Under the pieces are notes generated by a model. The model saw only the letters and a list, made by a program, of their open reading frames with translations, made no database searches and was not told the origin of the DNA. Shown here one piece after another: positions 53,324 through 61,651 of a stretch of 64,000 nucleotides of DNA. The translations under genes were made by a program, and so were the position numbers. Positions within the stretch are counted from its first letter, which is position 1. Each line of letters begins with the position of its first letter. The stretch is from VRUE01 sp963718775 (GTDB taxonomy: Bacteria > Actinomycetota > Thermoleophilia > Solirubrobacterales > 70-9): NCBI GenBank assembly GCA_963718775.1, contig OY970377.1, positions 1,798,001 through 1,862,000 on the forward strand, read 5' to 3'.

Positions 53324-53964
53324 GCGTGCGGGACGCAAAGCGAGTTGTTCTATGCGACGACCACGAGATCGTCCGCGAGGCGATCAAGCTGCGCATGGCC
53401 AATTCCCACTCGGTCGAGATCGTCGGCGAGGCGAATAACGGACGCGATGTCGTCGACGTCGTCAAGGAGCTCGAACCCGACGTCCTGATCATCGACGTCG
53501 AGCTGCCCAAACGCGACGGGATCGAGGCGACCAAGGACGTGCTCAAAGCGCGCCCGCGGACCAAGGTGATCATCTTCACCGCTCATGCCCAGCCCGACCT
53601 GCTCGCTCTGGCGCTGCGGGCCGGGGCTTCCGGCTACGTGCTCAAGTCGGCGCCCGCCGAGGACATCGCCAGGGCCGTCAAGGCGGTCACCGGCGGCGGC
53701 ACTTTCCTCGGCGGCGACTTTGCCGGCGGCAAGCCCTCCGAGGTCGAGAAGCTGCTCACCCTCTCGCCGCGTGAGCGCCAGATTCTCGAGCTGCTCGCCG
53801 AGGGCCTGCGGGTCAAAGAGATCGCCGAGCGCCTGCAGCTCAGCCCGGCGACCGTGCACACCCACGTGCGCAACGCGATCGCCAAGCTCGAGGTCGACAC
53901 GAGGACCGAGGCTGTCGCCCTCGCCGTGAAGTTCAGCTACCTGGGCGCTGGCGGCAAGGCCTAG
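53320..53964 (+). CDS. NarL/FixJ-type response regulator
   Basis: 214 residues. Receiver domain with DD at 13-14, phosphoacceptor Asp59 (DVLIIDVELPKRDG) and Lys in YVLKSAPAED, then a LuxR-type HTH (LSPRERQILELLAEGLRVKE, IAERLQLSPATVHTHVRNAI). No histidine kinase is adjacent; the kinase at 14645 already has its own receiver partner. Translationally coupled to serS. Confidence 0.9.
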   Translation: MSVRDAKRVVLCDDHEIVREAIKLRMANSHSVEIVGEANNGRDVVDVVKELEPDVLIIDVELPKRDGIEATKDVLKARPRTKVIIFTAHAQPDLLALALRAGASGYVLKSAPAEDIARAVKAVTGGGTFLGGDFAGGKPSEVEKLLTLSPRERQILELLAEGLRVKEIAERLQLSPATVHTHVRNAIAKLEVDTRTEAVALAVKFSYLGAGGKA

Positions 53965-54368
53965 CTGGCCGCGTCCGCGGCCGGCTTCAGCTCCAGCGCG
54001 CAGCCGTTGATGCAGTAGCGCTGGCCGCCCGGGCCGGGACCGTCCTCGAAGACGTGCCCGAGGTGGGCGTCGCAGTGCTTGCAGACGACCTCGGTGCGGC
54101 GCATGAAGAGGCTGTTGTCGGGTCGCAGCTCGACGTGCTCGAGGTTGGCCGGCTCGGTGAAGCTGGGCCAGCCGGTGCCGGAGTCGAACTTCGTGCCGGA
54201 TGAGAACAGCTCGGCGCCGCAGCAGACGCAGTGGTACATGCCCTCGGTCTTCTCGTCGACGTACGGTCCGGTGAAGGCGCGCTCGGTGCCGGCCTTGCGG
54301 GTCACCTCGTATTGCTCGGGGGTCAGTTGCTCACGCCATTCGGCGTCGGTCTTCTTGGTTTTGTCCAT
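53961..54368 (-). CDS. msrB: Peptide-methionine (R)-S-oxide reductase MsrB
   Basis: 135 residues from ATG 54368 (MDKTKKTDAEWREQLTPEQY). Zinc site formed by Cys47/Cys50 and Cys96/Cys99, GTGWPSF substrate segment, catalytic Cys119 in RYCINGCAL. Repairs methionine-R-sulfoxide. A TANNNT box (complement of 54375-54380) lies 6 nt upstream of the ATG without a Shine-Dalgarno, suggesting leaderless expression from a promoter embedded next to the palindrome 54383-54448. Confidence 0.94.
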   Translation of the reverse strand: MDKTKKTDAEWREQLTPEQYEVTRKAGTERAFTGPYVDEKTEGMYHCVCCGAELFSSGTKFDSGTGWPSFTEPANLEHVELRPDNSLFMRRTEVVCKHCDAHLGHVFEDGPGPGGQRYCINGCALELKPAADAAS

Positions 54369-54374
54369 AGGGGG

Positions 54375-54380
54375 AGGGTA
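54375..54380 (-). promoter_or_regulatory. Putative -10 box of a leaderless promoter (msrB)
   Basis: TACCCT on the minus strand, 6 nt before the ATG at 54368, directly outside the palindrome arm. Confidence 0.4.
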
Positions 54381-54382
54381 GA

Positions 54383-54448
54383 GGGCGGGAAGGGTCGCCT
54401 CGTCGGCGCAAAAGCGGGGAGGCGCCGACGAGGCGACCCTTCCCGCCC
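54383..54448. repeat. Perfect 27-bp palindrome between divergent genes (GCGGGGAG-loop family)
   Basis: Arms 54383-54409 and 54422-54448 are perfectly complementary over 27 nt around the loop AAAAGCGGGGAG. Shares inner stem and loop with 11711-11774; the outer 14 nt of the arms are unrelated. It fills nearly the whole gap between the msrB and thioesterase starts. Confidence 0.92.
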
Positions 54449-54449
54449 A

Positions 54450-54455
54450 TACGAT
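54450..54455 (+). promoter_or_regulatory. Putative -10 box of a leaderless promoter (thioesterase gene)
   Basis: TACGAT, 8 nt before the ATG at 54464; no Shine-Dalgarno visible. Confidence 0.4.
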
Positions 54456-54463
54456 CGGCGGCG

Positions 54464-55249
54464 ATGAGCGAGGCGTTCTACGAGGCGAGCGGGAATGGCC
54501 AATTCGTGGCCACGGAGCTGACCCGGGGGCCGTGGGATCCGGGGGCGCAGCATGCGGGGCCACCTTCGGCGCTTTTGGGTCGGGAGCTTGAGGCGCTCGA
54601 GAGTTCCGATGGCTTCCAGGTTGGGCGGATCGTGTTCGAGATCTTGAGGCCGGTGCCTATTGGGCCGGTAAGGGTCGAGTCCAAGATCCTGCGGCCCGGG
54701 AGGAATGTGCAGCTCGTCGAGGCTTCGCTGTTGAACGATGGTGGGGAGCTGATGCGGGCGACGGCTTGGCTGCTGCGCGAGAGCGAGGTCGAGATGCCGG
54801 ATGAGGCGGTCCGGCTGGACGAGCCGCCGCCCTTGCCCGAGCAGGGTTGGGTGCCGGAGTTCTTCGCGACGGGCGCGGAGGTCGGCTACCACACGGCGAT
54901 GGAGCTGAAAGCGGTGGCCGGGGCCTTCCTGGAGCTGGGGCCGGCGACCTTCTGGCTGCGCATGCGCCAGCCGCTTGTCGCTGGCGAGGAGCCCTCGCCG
55001 CTGCAGCGGGCGCTGGTGGCGGCGGACGTCGGGAACGGGATCAGCGCCGTGCTCGATTACCACCAGTACGTCTTCATCAACGTCGACCTCACGGTCCACT
55101 TCGAGCGCATGCCGGAGGGCGAGTGGGTCTGCGTCGACGCCGTCACCCGCCCTCGGCCCAATGGCATCGGCACCGCCGAGTCGGTCCTCTCCGACCAGCG
55201 TGGCCGCATCGGCCGCGCCGCCCAGTCACTGCTCATCGCCAAGCGCTAA
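54464..55249 (+). CDS. Double-hotdog acyl-CoA thioesterase-like protein
   Basis: 261 residues. Two hotdog modules: the first with GPWDPGAQHAGPPSALLGRE and ILRPVPIGPVRVESKILRPG, the second with RALVAADVGNGISAVLDYHQ and FINVDLTVHFERMPEGEWVC. This is the TesB-like thioesterase layout of actinobacterial proteins. Expected to hydrolyse an acyl-CoA. Divergent from msrB across the palindrome; ends convergently at the hairpin 55261-55309. Confidence 0.75.
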   Translation: MSEAFYEASGNGQFVATELTRGPWDPGAQHAGPPSALLGRELEALESSDGFQVGRIVFEILRPVPIGPVRVESKILRPGRNVQLVEASLLNDGGELMRATAWLLRESEVEMPDEAVRLDEPPPLPEQGWVPEFFATGAEVGYHTAMELKAVAGAFLELGPATFWLRMRQPLVAGEEPSPLQRALVAADVGNGISAVLDYHQYVFINVDLTVHFERMPEGEWVCVDAVTRPRPNGIGTAESVLSDQRGRIGRAAQSLLIAKR

Positions 55250-55260
55250 CTAACCACGAC

Positions 55261-55309
55261 GAACTGCATCAACTTTTCTATCCAGCAGATAGAAAAGTTG
55301 ATGCAGTTC
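55261..55309. repeat. Hairpin, GAACTGCATCAACTT family, copy 2
   Basis: Arms 55261-55280 and 55290-55309 are perfectly complementary over 20 nt around TCCAGCAGA. Nearly identical to 22933-22981 including the arms. Between convergent genes. Confidence 0.9.
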
Positions 55310-55324
55310 GGGAGAGGGTCGGAG

Positions 55325-56506
55325 TCAGCGGGCGGCTAGGAGGGCGCGGCCGCGGGGGGCGATGACGAGGGCGATCGTCGTCGCCGAGACGAGGGCGATT
55401 GCGGCGGAGAGCAGGAAGGCGCCCTCGTAGCTGAGCAGCGCCGCCGCCAGCCCCGCTAGCGGGGCGCCGAGCCCGACCCCGGCGTCGAAGAAGGCGGTGA
55501 AGGTGCCCAGCGCCGCGCCGCGCCGCGTGTCGGAGACGCGGCTGACGACGATCAGCGAGAGCGAGGGGTAGAGCAGCGAGAAGGCGGCGCCCATCGCCAG
55601 GGCGCCGGCGAGGGCGACGGGCAGGCTCTGGGCGAGCCCGATCGTGGTCAGGCCGATCGCCTCGACGACGGCAGCGACCGCGGCCACGCGGGCCGGGCCG
55701 ACGCGGTCGGGCAGGTCGCCGCCGATCAGCCGGGTCAGCACGACCATCGTCGCGAAGGCGCCGAACACCGTCGCTCCGTGGCCGACGCCGCGGGCGTCGA
55801 GGTGCAGGACGACGAAGGCGGCCACCGTCGCGTAGCCGATCGAGGCGAGCGCGAGCGCGGCGCCGGGCCGGACCGCCTCGCGCTCGATCAGCGAGTGGTG
55901 TTCCTCCTCGAGGTTCGGGGCGGGGTGGAACGGATCGGGCAGGCGGGTGGCGAGCAGCGCCCCCAGCAGCGGCACGATTCCGGCGAAGAGCCAGACCACG
56001 GTGTAGCTGGAGGCGTTGAGGATCAGCTCGCCGAACAGCGGTCCGATGCTGAGCCCGGCCCAGACCGAGAGGCCGTAGAGGCCGATCACCCGACCGCGCC
56101 TGTCCGGCGGCGCCAGGTCGACGACCCAGGCCGAGCTGGCCGTGAAGACCGTGCCCTCGCCGGCGCCGAGTACCAGTCGCGCCGCGACCAGGCCCGGGAC
56201 CCCCAGCGGCAGCAGGTACATGAAGCCGCCCAGCGCGACCAGGAAGGAGCCGAGCAGGACGGCCGGCTTGCGGCCGCGGTGGTCGGCGAAGCGGCCGGCG
56301 AAGGGGCGCAGCAGCAGGCCGGTGATCGCGTAGGAGCCGACCACGATGCCGACCGCGACGTTGCCGGCGTCGAGCGGCCCGTGCACGTAGCGGGGCAGCA
56401 CCGGCAGCACGGCGCCGACCGCGAAGAGTCCGCAGAAGGTGACCGCGAAGACGCCGGCGAAGGCGACCCCGGGGCGGGGGACCAGTGGCGCCGCTGCCTC
56501 GCTCAT
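55325..56506 (-). CDS. MFS transporter
   Basis: 393 residues, 12 helices. Start ATG 56506 (MSEAAAPLVPRPGVAFAGVF). Loop 2-3 motif GRFADHRGRKPAVLLGSFLV is the MFS motif A; the second half has DLPDRVGPARVAAVAAVVEA. AARLVLGAGEGTVFTASSAW and DRRGRVIGLYGLSVWAGLSI resemble drug/sugar efflux permeases. Substrate unknown. Its ATG overlaps the stop of the HAD gene upstream (ATGA). Confidence 0.85.
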   Translation of the reverse strand: MSEAAAPLVPRPGVAFAGVFAVTFCGLFAVGAVLPVLPRYVHGPLDAGNVAVGIVVGSYAITGLLLRPFAGRFADHRGRKPAVLLGSFLVALGGFMYLLPLGVPGLVAARLVLGAGEGTVFTASSAWVVDLAPPDRRGRVIGLYGLSVWAGLSIGPLFGELILNASSYTVVWLFAGIVPLLGALLATRLPDPFHPAPNLEEEHHSLIEREAVRPGAALALASIGYATVAAFVVLHLDARGVGHGATVFGAFATMVVLTRLIGGDLPDRVGPARVAAVAAVVEAIGLTTIGLAQSLPVALAGALAMGAAFSLLYPSLSLIVVSRVSDTRRGAALGTFTAFFDAGVGLGAPLAGLAAALLSYEGAFLLSAAIALVSATTIALVIAPRGRALLAAR

Positions 56507-57289
56507 CGCAGCAGTCCGGTGAGGTCGTCGAGCACGTGGTCGGGCGGCGACGCGGCGCTCTCGGCCTGCTCGCGCGAGCTGGCCCCGCTGAGGACGAGGA
56601 TCGTCGCCAGGCCGGCACGCCGGCCGCCCTCGATGTCGGAGGCGAGCCGGTCGCCGACCATCGCCACTCGCTCGGCGCCGGCGATCAGCGCCCGCGCCTG
56701 GTCGAAGAGGTGGTGCTCCGGCTTGCCGCCGATTTCGGCCGTCAGCGCCTGAAGCGGTCTCGACCGCGGCCAGCACCGCGCCGGTTCCCGGCCAGGCGCC
56801 GCCCGGCATCGGCAGGGTCGGGTCGCGGCTAGTCGCGAACAGGGCGGCGCCGTCCTGCAGGGCGAGCGTCGCGGTGAGCAGCTCCTCGTAGTCGAAGTCG
56901 CGGTGCCCGGAGACGAGCACGGCGTCGGCGCTCCGCCCGGCCTCCCCGTCGAGCAGTCGTAGCCCCGCCTCCGCAACGGTCTCATGAAAGGCGGGCGCGC
57001 CGATCGCGAACGCGGTAGAGCCGGCGCCGACCGTTTCGGCCGCCAGCCGAGCCGTGGCGACCCCAGCGGTAACGACGCGATCGTCGGCCGCCGGCACGCC
57101 TGCCTCGCGCAGCCGCTCGACATAGGTCGATGGCGGCCGGCCCGGGTTGTTGGTCACGAAGACGACCTCCTTGCCGCCCTCGATCAGCCCGCGCAGCGCC
57201 TCCGCCGATCCCGGCACCAGCTCGCGCCCTACCCAGACGACCCCGTCGAGGTCGATCAAGAAGCCATCGAACTGATCCGCCAAGGTCAT
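56503..57289 (-). CDS. HAD-superfamily phosphatase (NagD type), one frameshift
   Basis: From ATG 57289: MTLADQFDGFLIDLDGVVWVG (DxDGV nucleophile motif), VVFVTNNPGRPPSTYVERL (motif II), HRDFDYEELLTATLALQDGA. Near 56750 the frame must shift to read ALTAEIGGKPEHHLFDQARA and VAMVGDRLASDIEGGRRAGL (GDRxxxD motif IV). NagD/PGP-type phosphatases act on small phosphorylated metabolites. Without the shift the frame runs into the MFS gene as an apparent 654-residue fusion, which is not real. An isolated shift, outside the error-rich region. Confidence 0.78.
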
Positions 57290-57309
57290 CTCGCGGCCCA
57301 GGCTACTTA

Positions 57310-57420
57310 GGCGGATTCGGGTAGGGGTGGAACGTCTTGTACTTTCTCCGGAGCAACGCTCGCCGACAGCCGCAATCTATTTTCGGAGAAAGTTAAGTGA
57401 AACCCCTGCCCGAATCCGCC
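57310..57420. repeat. Long inverted repeat, CTTGTACTTT/AAAGTTAAG family, copy 3
   Basis: Arms 57310-57327 and 57403-57420 match at 17 of 18. Interior begins AACGTCTTGTACTTTCTCCG and ends GGAGAAAGTTAAGTG. Unlike copies 1 and 2 it sits between divergent genes, and its right part supplies the GGAG ribosome site and GTG start of the ABC ATPase gene. Confidence 0.9.
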
Positions 57421-58143
57421 AACGGCCCAGTCGTAATCGCCACCGACATCTCCCGCCGCTACGGAGAAGGCGAGGCCGCCGTCGACGCGCTCGTTGACGT
57501 CAGCACCGATTTCGCCCGCGGCCGCTTCACCGCGATCATGGGCCCGTCGGGCTCTGGCAAGTCGACGCTGATGCACATCCTCGCCGGGCTCGACAAGCCG
57601 ACGTCGGGCACCGTCGTCCTCGACGGCCAGGAGATCACCAGCCTCGACGACGGCGAGCTGACCGAGCTGCGCCGCGACAAGCTCGGCTTCGTCTTCCAGT
57701 TCTTCAACCTGTTGCCGGTGCTGACCGCCGAGGAGAACCTCGTGCTGCCGCTCTCGATCGCCGGCCGCAAGCCCGACCAGGCTTGGCTGGATCAGCTGGT
57801 CAGCACGGTCGGCCTCGACGATCGCCGCACCCACCGCCCCTCCGAGCTCTCCGGCGGCCAGCAGCAGCGCGTCGCCGTCGCCCGCGCCCTGGTCTCCAAG
57901 CCGGCCGTCGTCTTCGCCGACGAGCCGACCGGCAACCTCGACTCGAAGGCCAGTGGCGACGTGCTGAAGCTGCTGCGCCAGGCGGTCGACGACTTCGGCC
58001 AGACGGTGATCATGGTCACCCACGACCCAGCCGCCGCTGCCCACGCCGACCGCCTGATCACCCTCCGCGACGGCAGCATCGTCCAGGACGGCGCTCCCGG
58101 CTCGACCGACGAGGTAATCGAGCTGATGAAGCAAGTTGGCTAG
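57397..58143 (+). CDS. ABC transporter ATP-binding protein (MacB/LolD type)
   Basis: 248 residues. Walker A GPSGSGKST, Q-loop FVFQFFNLLPVLTAEENLVL, signature LSGGQQQRVAVARAL, Walker B VVFADEPTGNLDS, H-loop MVTHDPAAA. GTG 57397 follows GGAGAA and lies inside the inverted repeat, which therefore encodes KPLPESA at the N-terminus. Partner of the permease that overlaps its 3' end. Confidence 0.93.
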   Translation: MKPLPESANGPVVIATDISRRYGEGEAAVDALVDVSTDFARGRFTAIMGPSGSGKSTLMHILAGLDKPTSGTVVLDGQEITSLDDGELTELRRDKLGFVFQFFNLLPVLTAEENLVLPLSIAGRKPDQAWLDQLVSTVGLDDRRTHRPSELSGGQQQRVAVARALVSKPAVVFADEPTGNLDSKASGDVLKLLRQAVDDFGQTVIMVTHDPAAAAHADRLITLRDGSIVQDGAPGSTDEVIELMKQVG

Positions 58144-60685
58144 CCTCGGCCTCAAGAGCCTCTGGGCGCGCAAGTTCCGTGCCGCGGCGACGACCTTCGC
58201 AGTCGTCATCGGCGTCGCCTTCGTCGCCGGCTCCTACGTCCTCACCGACACGATCTTCGCTGCCTTCGACGAGATCTTCAGCGAGTCGCTGAAGGGAACC
58301 AGCGTCGTCGTCAGCGCCGAGAACCCGGTCAAACAGGAAAACGGCGAAATCCCGACGATCAGAGCGTCGCTGTTGCCGCGCGTGCAGAAGACGCCGGGAG
58401 TCCGGCTCGCCGCCGGGGCGATCTTCACGCCCGGCGGCTTCTTCAACGCCGAGAACGAAAAGATCGGCAACAAATTCGCCCCCAAGTTCATCTCCTCGAC
58501 CCAGCCGGACGGGCTCGAGTCGCTCACTTACCTCGAGGGGCACCGACCGCGCGGACCGACCGAAGCATCGATCGACAAGGCGGCGGCGGAAACCTCCGAT
58601 CTCCAGCTCGGCGAACAGATCAAGCTGATCGGCCAGGGCAGCGCCCGCTCCTTCGAGCTGGTCGGCTTCACTCAGCTCGGCGGCGCCTCCTTTGGCGGCG
58701 CCAGCATCGCCCAGGTGACGCTGCCGGTCGCGCAGCGCCTCACCCGCAAGGTCGGTCGCTTCGACCAGATCTCCGTCGCCGCTGACAAGGGCGTCGCGGC
58801 GACGACTCTGAAGCGGCGGATCGCCCGCGAGATGCCGCCCGGTGTCCAGGTCGAGACGGCGGCGGAAAACGCCGACCGGGGCTCGGAGGAAATCCGCGAA
58901 GACCTCGGTTTCCTGCAGACGTTCCTGCTCGTCTTCGGCTTCATCGCCATCCTCGTCGGCTCCTTCCTGATCTTCAACACCTTCTCGATCACGGTCGCCC
59001 AGCGGGTCACCGAGTTCGGCATGCTGCGCACCCTCGGCGCATCGCGGCGCCAGATCCTCACCGCGGTCATCGTCGAGGCCCTGGCGATCGGCTTGCTCGG
59101 GGCGCTGGTGGGCATCGCCGGCGGCTTCGTCGCGGCGCTCATGCTCAACGCCCTGCTCGAACTGTTCGAAATCGACCTGCCGACGACCAGCCTGGTGATG
59201 GAGTCGCGCACGATCGTCGTCTCACTTGTCGTCGGCATTGTCGTCACCGTGTTCTCCTCGCTGGTGCCGGCACTGCGCTCGACCCGGGTGCCGCCGATCG
59301 CTGCCCTGCACGCCTACACGCCGCCCGCGACACGCCGCCGCCGGCTCGTCTTCGCCGTCGTCTCGGTGCTGCTCGCAGTCATCGGCCTGGCGATGGTGCT
59401 GGGCGGCCTCTTCGGCGGCGCCTCGGCGGGGACCGCCGCCGGCCTGATCGGCGGTGGCGCCGTCGTCATCGTCTTCGCCGTCTCGCTCTTCAGCCCGCGC
59501 CTCGTGCCGCCGCTGGCGACCTTTGCCGGCTGGCCTCTGGAGCGCCTGCGCAGGCTGATGGGCCGCCTCGCTCGCGAGAACGCGCAGCGCAACCCGAGCC
59601 GCACCGCGGTCACCGCCGCGGCGCTGATGATCGGCCTCGCCCTGGTCACCTTCGTCACCGTCTTCGCCGCCGGGCTGAAGAGCTCGGTCGCCCAGGTCGT
59701 CGATGAAAACTTTGCCGGCGGGCTGGTGATCCAGAACAGCGACGGCTTCTCGCCGATTCCGAACGGGGCGGCGGCGGCGGCCGGGAAAGTGCCCGGGGTC
59801 GAGCTGGTCTCGACGATCCGCTCGACGCAGGCGAAGCTTCTTCCCGCCGGCGCCGGCGCACGGCTGTCGGCGCCGACGTCGAACGTGGAAAAGACCGTCA
59901 AGGTCGAATGGGAGAAGGGCGGGCCCGCGACCCTGCGCCGCCTGGCTGACGGTCAGGCGATCCTCTCCGACTCGTTTGCCTCCGGGAACGGGCTCGAAGT
60001 CGGCGATCGCTTCCGGCTGCTGAGCCAGACCCGCAGCCGGCCGACCTTCGAGGTCGTCGGCGAATTCTCTTCCAAGCTCGGCGTCTTCGGCGACGTCCTG
60101 GTCACGCAAGCCGCTCTCGCCAGGGACTTCCGGCAGACCCAGGACACGATCGATTTCATCGAGACCGCGCCCGACGCGGACGCCGCCACGGTCCAGGCGC
60201 TGCTGACCAAAGTCGTCGAAACCGCCTTCCCGACGGCCGAAGTGATGAACCAGCAGGAACTGAAGGAAAGCCGCGAAGAACAGGTCAACCAGCTCGTCAA
60301 CCTGGTCTATGCGCTGCTTGCGATGGCGATCTTGATCTCGCTCTTCGGGATCGCCAACACGCTTGCCCTCTCGATCCACGAGCGCACGCGTGAGCTGGGC
60401 ATGCTGCGCGCGATCGGCATGTCACGGCGCCAGGTGCGGACGATGATCCGCTACGAGGCGGTGATCACGGCCCTGATCGGGGCGCTGCTCGGCATGGTCC
60501 TCGGCCTCATCTTCGCCTTCCTGATCTCCGAGCCGCTCAAAGACGAAGGCTTCACGCTCTCCTACCCGATCGGCTCGCTGATCGGGCTACTCGTATTTGC
60601 CGCCTTCCTCGGCGTGATCGCAGCGATCCCACCGGCGCGCCGCGCATCGCGCCTCGACGTTCTCGACTCGCTCCAGTACGAGTAG
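58136..60685 (+). CDS. ABC transporter permease (FtsX/MacB family)
   Basis: 849 residues from TTG 58136. Two FtsX-like repeats: an N-terminal helix (AATTFAVVIGVAFVAGSYVL), an extracytoplasmic domain, three helices around GFIAILVGSFLIFNTFSITV and RTLGASRRQILTAVIVEALA; then the second unit starting near 460 (RENAQRNPSRTAVTAAALMI) ending with RAIGMSRRQVRTMIRYEAVI. Mechanotransmission-type exporters move lipids, lipoproteins or peptides rather than importing. Overlaps the ATPase gene by 8 nt. Confidence 0.9.
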   Translation: MASLGLKSLWARKFRAAATTFAVVIGVAFVAGSYVLTDTIFAAFDEIFSESLKGTSVVVSAENPVKQENGEIPTIRASLLPRVQKTPGVRLAAGAIFTPGGFFNAENEKIGNKFAPKFISSTQPDGLESLTYLEGHRPRGPTEASIDKAAAETSDLQLGEQIKLIGQGSARSFELVGFTQLGGASFGGASIAQVTLPVAQRLTRKVGRFDQISVAADKGVAATTLKRRIAREMPPGVQVETAAENADRGSEEIREDLGFLQTFLLVFGFIAILVGSFLIFNTFSITVAQRVTEFGMLRTLGASRRQILTAVIVEALAIGLLGALVGIAGGFVAALMLNALLELFEIDLPTTSLVMESRTIVVSLVVGIVVTVFSSLVPALRSTRVPPIAALHAYTPPATRRRRLVFAVVSVLLAVIGLAMVLGGLFGGASAGTAAGLIGGGAVVIVFAVSLFSPRLVPPLATFAGWPLERLRRLMGRLARENAQRNPSRTAVTAAALMIGLALVTFVTVFAAGLKSSVAQVVDENFAGGLVIQNSDGFSPIPNGAAAAAGKVPGVELVSTIRSTQAKLLPAGAGARLSAPTSNVEKTVKVEWEKGGPATLRRLADGQAILSDSFASGNGLEVGDRFRLLSQTRSRPTFEVVGEFSSKLGVFGDVLVTQAALARDFRQTQDTIDFIETAPDADAATVQALLTKVVETAFPTAEVMNQQELKESREEQVNQLVNLVYALLAMAILISLFGIANTLALSIHERTRELGMLRAIGMSRRQVRTMIRYEAVITALIGALLGMVLGLIFAFLISEPLKDEGFTLSYPIGSLIGLLVFAAFLGVIAAIPPARRASRLDVLDSLQYE

Positions 60686-60688
60686 CGC

Positions 60689-60982
60689 TCAGCCGCGCCG
60701 TAGTAGCCGCTTGACGGCGCCCATCAGCTCCTCGGTGCGCTCCTGCTGCTCGCCGTCCTCGGCGCCGAGGACGCAGTGAGCGGCGTGATCGGTGAGCAGC
60801 TCCAGGGCGACCTTGTCGAGCGCCGCCTGGATCGCCGTCACCTGGGTGACCACATCGATGCAGTAGCGGTTCTCCTCGACCATGCGCTCGACGCCGCGCA
60901 CCTGGCCCTCGATCCGGCGCAGGCGCTTCAGCACCGCGTCCTTGTTCTCGGTGTAGCCGTGCGTCGTCTGCGTCTCGCTCAC
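60689..60982 (-). CDS. csoR: CsoR-family metal-sensing repressor
   Basis: 97 residues. Copper-binding triad Cys41, His66, Cys70 (RYCIDVVTQ; DHAAHCVLG) with the same spacing as mycobacterial CsoR, and the DNA-contact Arg/Lys-rich first helix (KRLRRIEGQVRGVERMVEEN). Its ATG overlaps the stop of the DUF4396 gene. A matching operator lies at 61572-61588 in front of that gene, so the repressor controls its own operon, derepressed by Cu(I). Confidence 0.9.
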   Translation of the reverse strand: MSETQTTHGYTENKDAVLKRLRRIEGQVRGVERMVEENRYCIDVVTQVTAIQAALDKVALELLTDHAAHCVLGAEDGEQQERTEELMGAVKRLLRRG

Positions 60983-61557
60983 GAGAGCGCCTCGGCGATC
61001 AGCACGGCGCTGCCGAAGGCGAAGGCCACGGCTGCGACGTAAGCGACTGCGCGCACCGGCGGGCCACCGTGGATGCCGGTCTCGTGGACGACCGCGTGGC
61101 CTTTGCCGCGGCCGATCAGCCAGCGGTTGACGGGCACGGCAAAGGCGCCGGCGACGACCAGGGAGAAGCTCAGGCTGCCCCAGAAGAGCAGCGAGCCCAG
61201 GCCGGCCTCCATCGCCCCTGGGACGGCGAGGACGATCGCGTTGTCGACGATCTCCATCGTCGCGATGCTGAGCGTGTCGGAGGCAAGCGCGATCGGGATC
61301 ACCGCGGAGAGCGCCAGGCCGGCACGCAGCAGCGGCAGGCTGGTGAGGCTGTAGCCGAAGAGGAAGGCGAGGGCGATCGAGAGGACCACCGTGCCCAGGT
61401 TGGAGAAGCCGGCCGCGGTCCCGATTGCCATCCCGGTTACCTCGCCGATCGCGCAGCCGGTCAGGCAGTGGAGGGTGGCGCTGATCGCCACCGCGGTGAG
61501 CGCCGCGCCCTCGGTCGGCATCTCATGATGATGGGCGTGGTGAGCATGAGCGTCCAT
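60979..61557 (-). CDS. DUF4396-like membrane protein, probable copper-responsive
   Basis: 192 residues. His-rich N-terminus (MDAHAHHAHHHEMP), then LHCLTGCAIGEVTGMAIGTA with two Cys in the first helix, and about five further helices. The DUF4396 assignment is from memory. Metal-liganding N-terminus plus membrane cysteines plus a CsoR operator 15 nt upstream indicate a role in copper handling, perhaps transport; that is inference. Confidence 0.75.
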   Translation of the reverse strand: MDAHAHHAHHHEMPTEGAALTAVAISATLHCLTGCAIGEVTGMAIGTAAGFSNLGTVVLSIALAFLFGYSLTSLPLLRAGLALSAVIPIALASDTLSIATMEIVDNAIVLAVPGAMEAGLGSLLFWGSLSFSLVVAGAFAVPVNRWLIGRGKGHAVVHETGIHGGPPVRAVAYVAAVAFAFGSAVLIAEALS

Positions 61558-61571
61558 GCCCTCCAGTCTAC

Positions 61572-61588
61572 ATACCCCTAGGGGGTAT
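61572..61588. promoter_or_regulatory. CsoR operator
   Basis: ATACCCCTAGGGGGTAT, a G-tract dyad of the type bound by CsoR/RcnR proteins, 15 nt upstream of the DUF4396-csoR operon. Confidence 0.8.
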
Positions 61589-61599
61589 AACTAACCACG

Positions 61600-61646
61600 T
61601 TCCGGTGCGCCTTGTGCACCTCCAGCGTGCATAAGGCGCACCGGAA
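61600..61646. repeat. Hairpin upstream of the DUF4396-csoR operon
   Basis: Arms 61600-61619 and 61627-61646 match at 19 of 20 around CTCCAGC. It starts 12 nt beyond the CsoR operator and ends 5 nt before the esterase stop codon. Confidence 0.85.
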
Positions 61647-61651
61647 GCGGG

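Noticed and set aside
55325..57289. An apparent HAD-MFS fusion protein of 654 residues
   Set aside because: A single frameshift near 56750 joins the frames. The HAD gene's own C-terminal motifs continue in another frame to a stop overlapping the MFS ATG.
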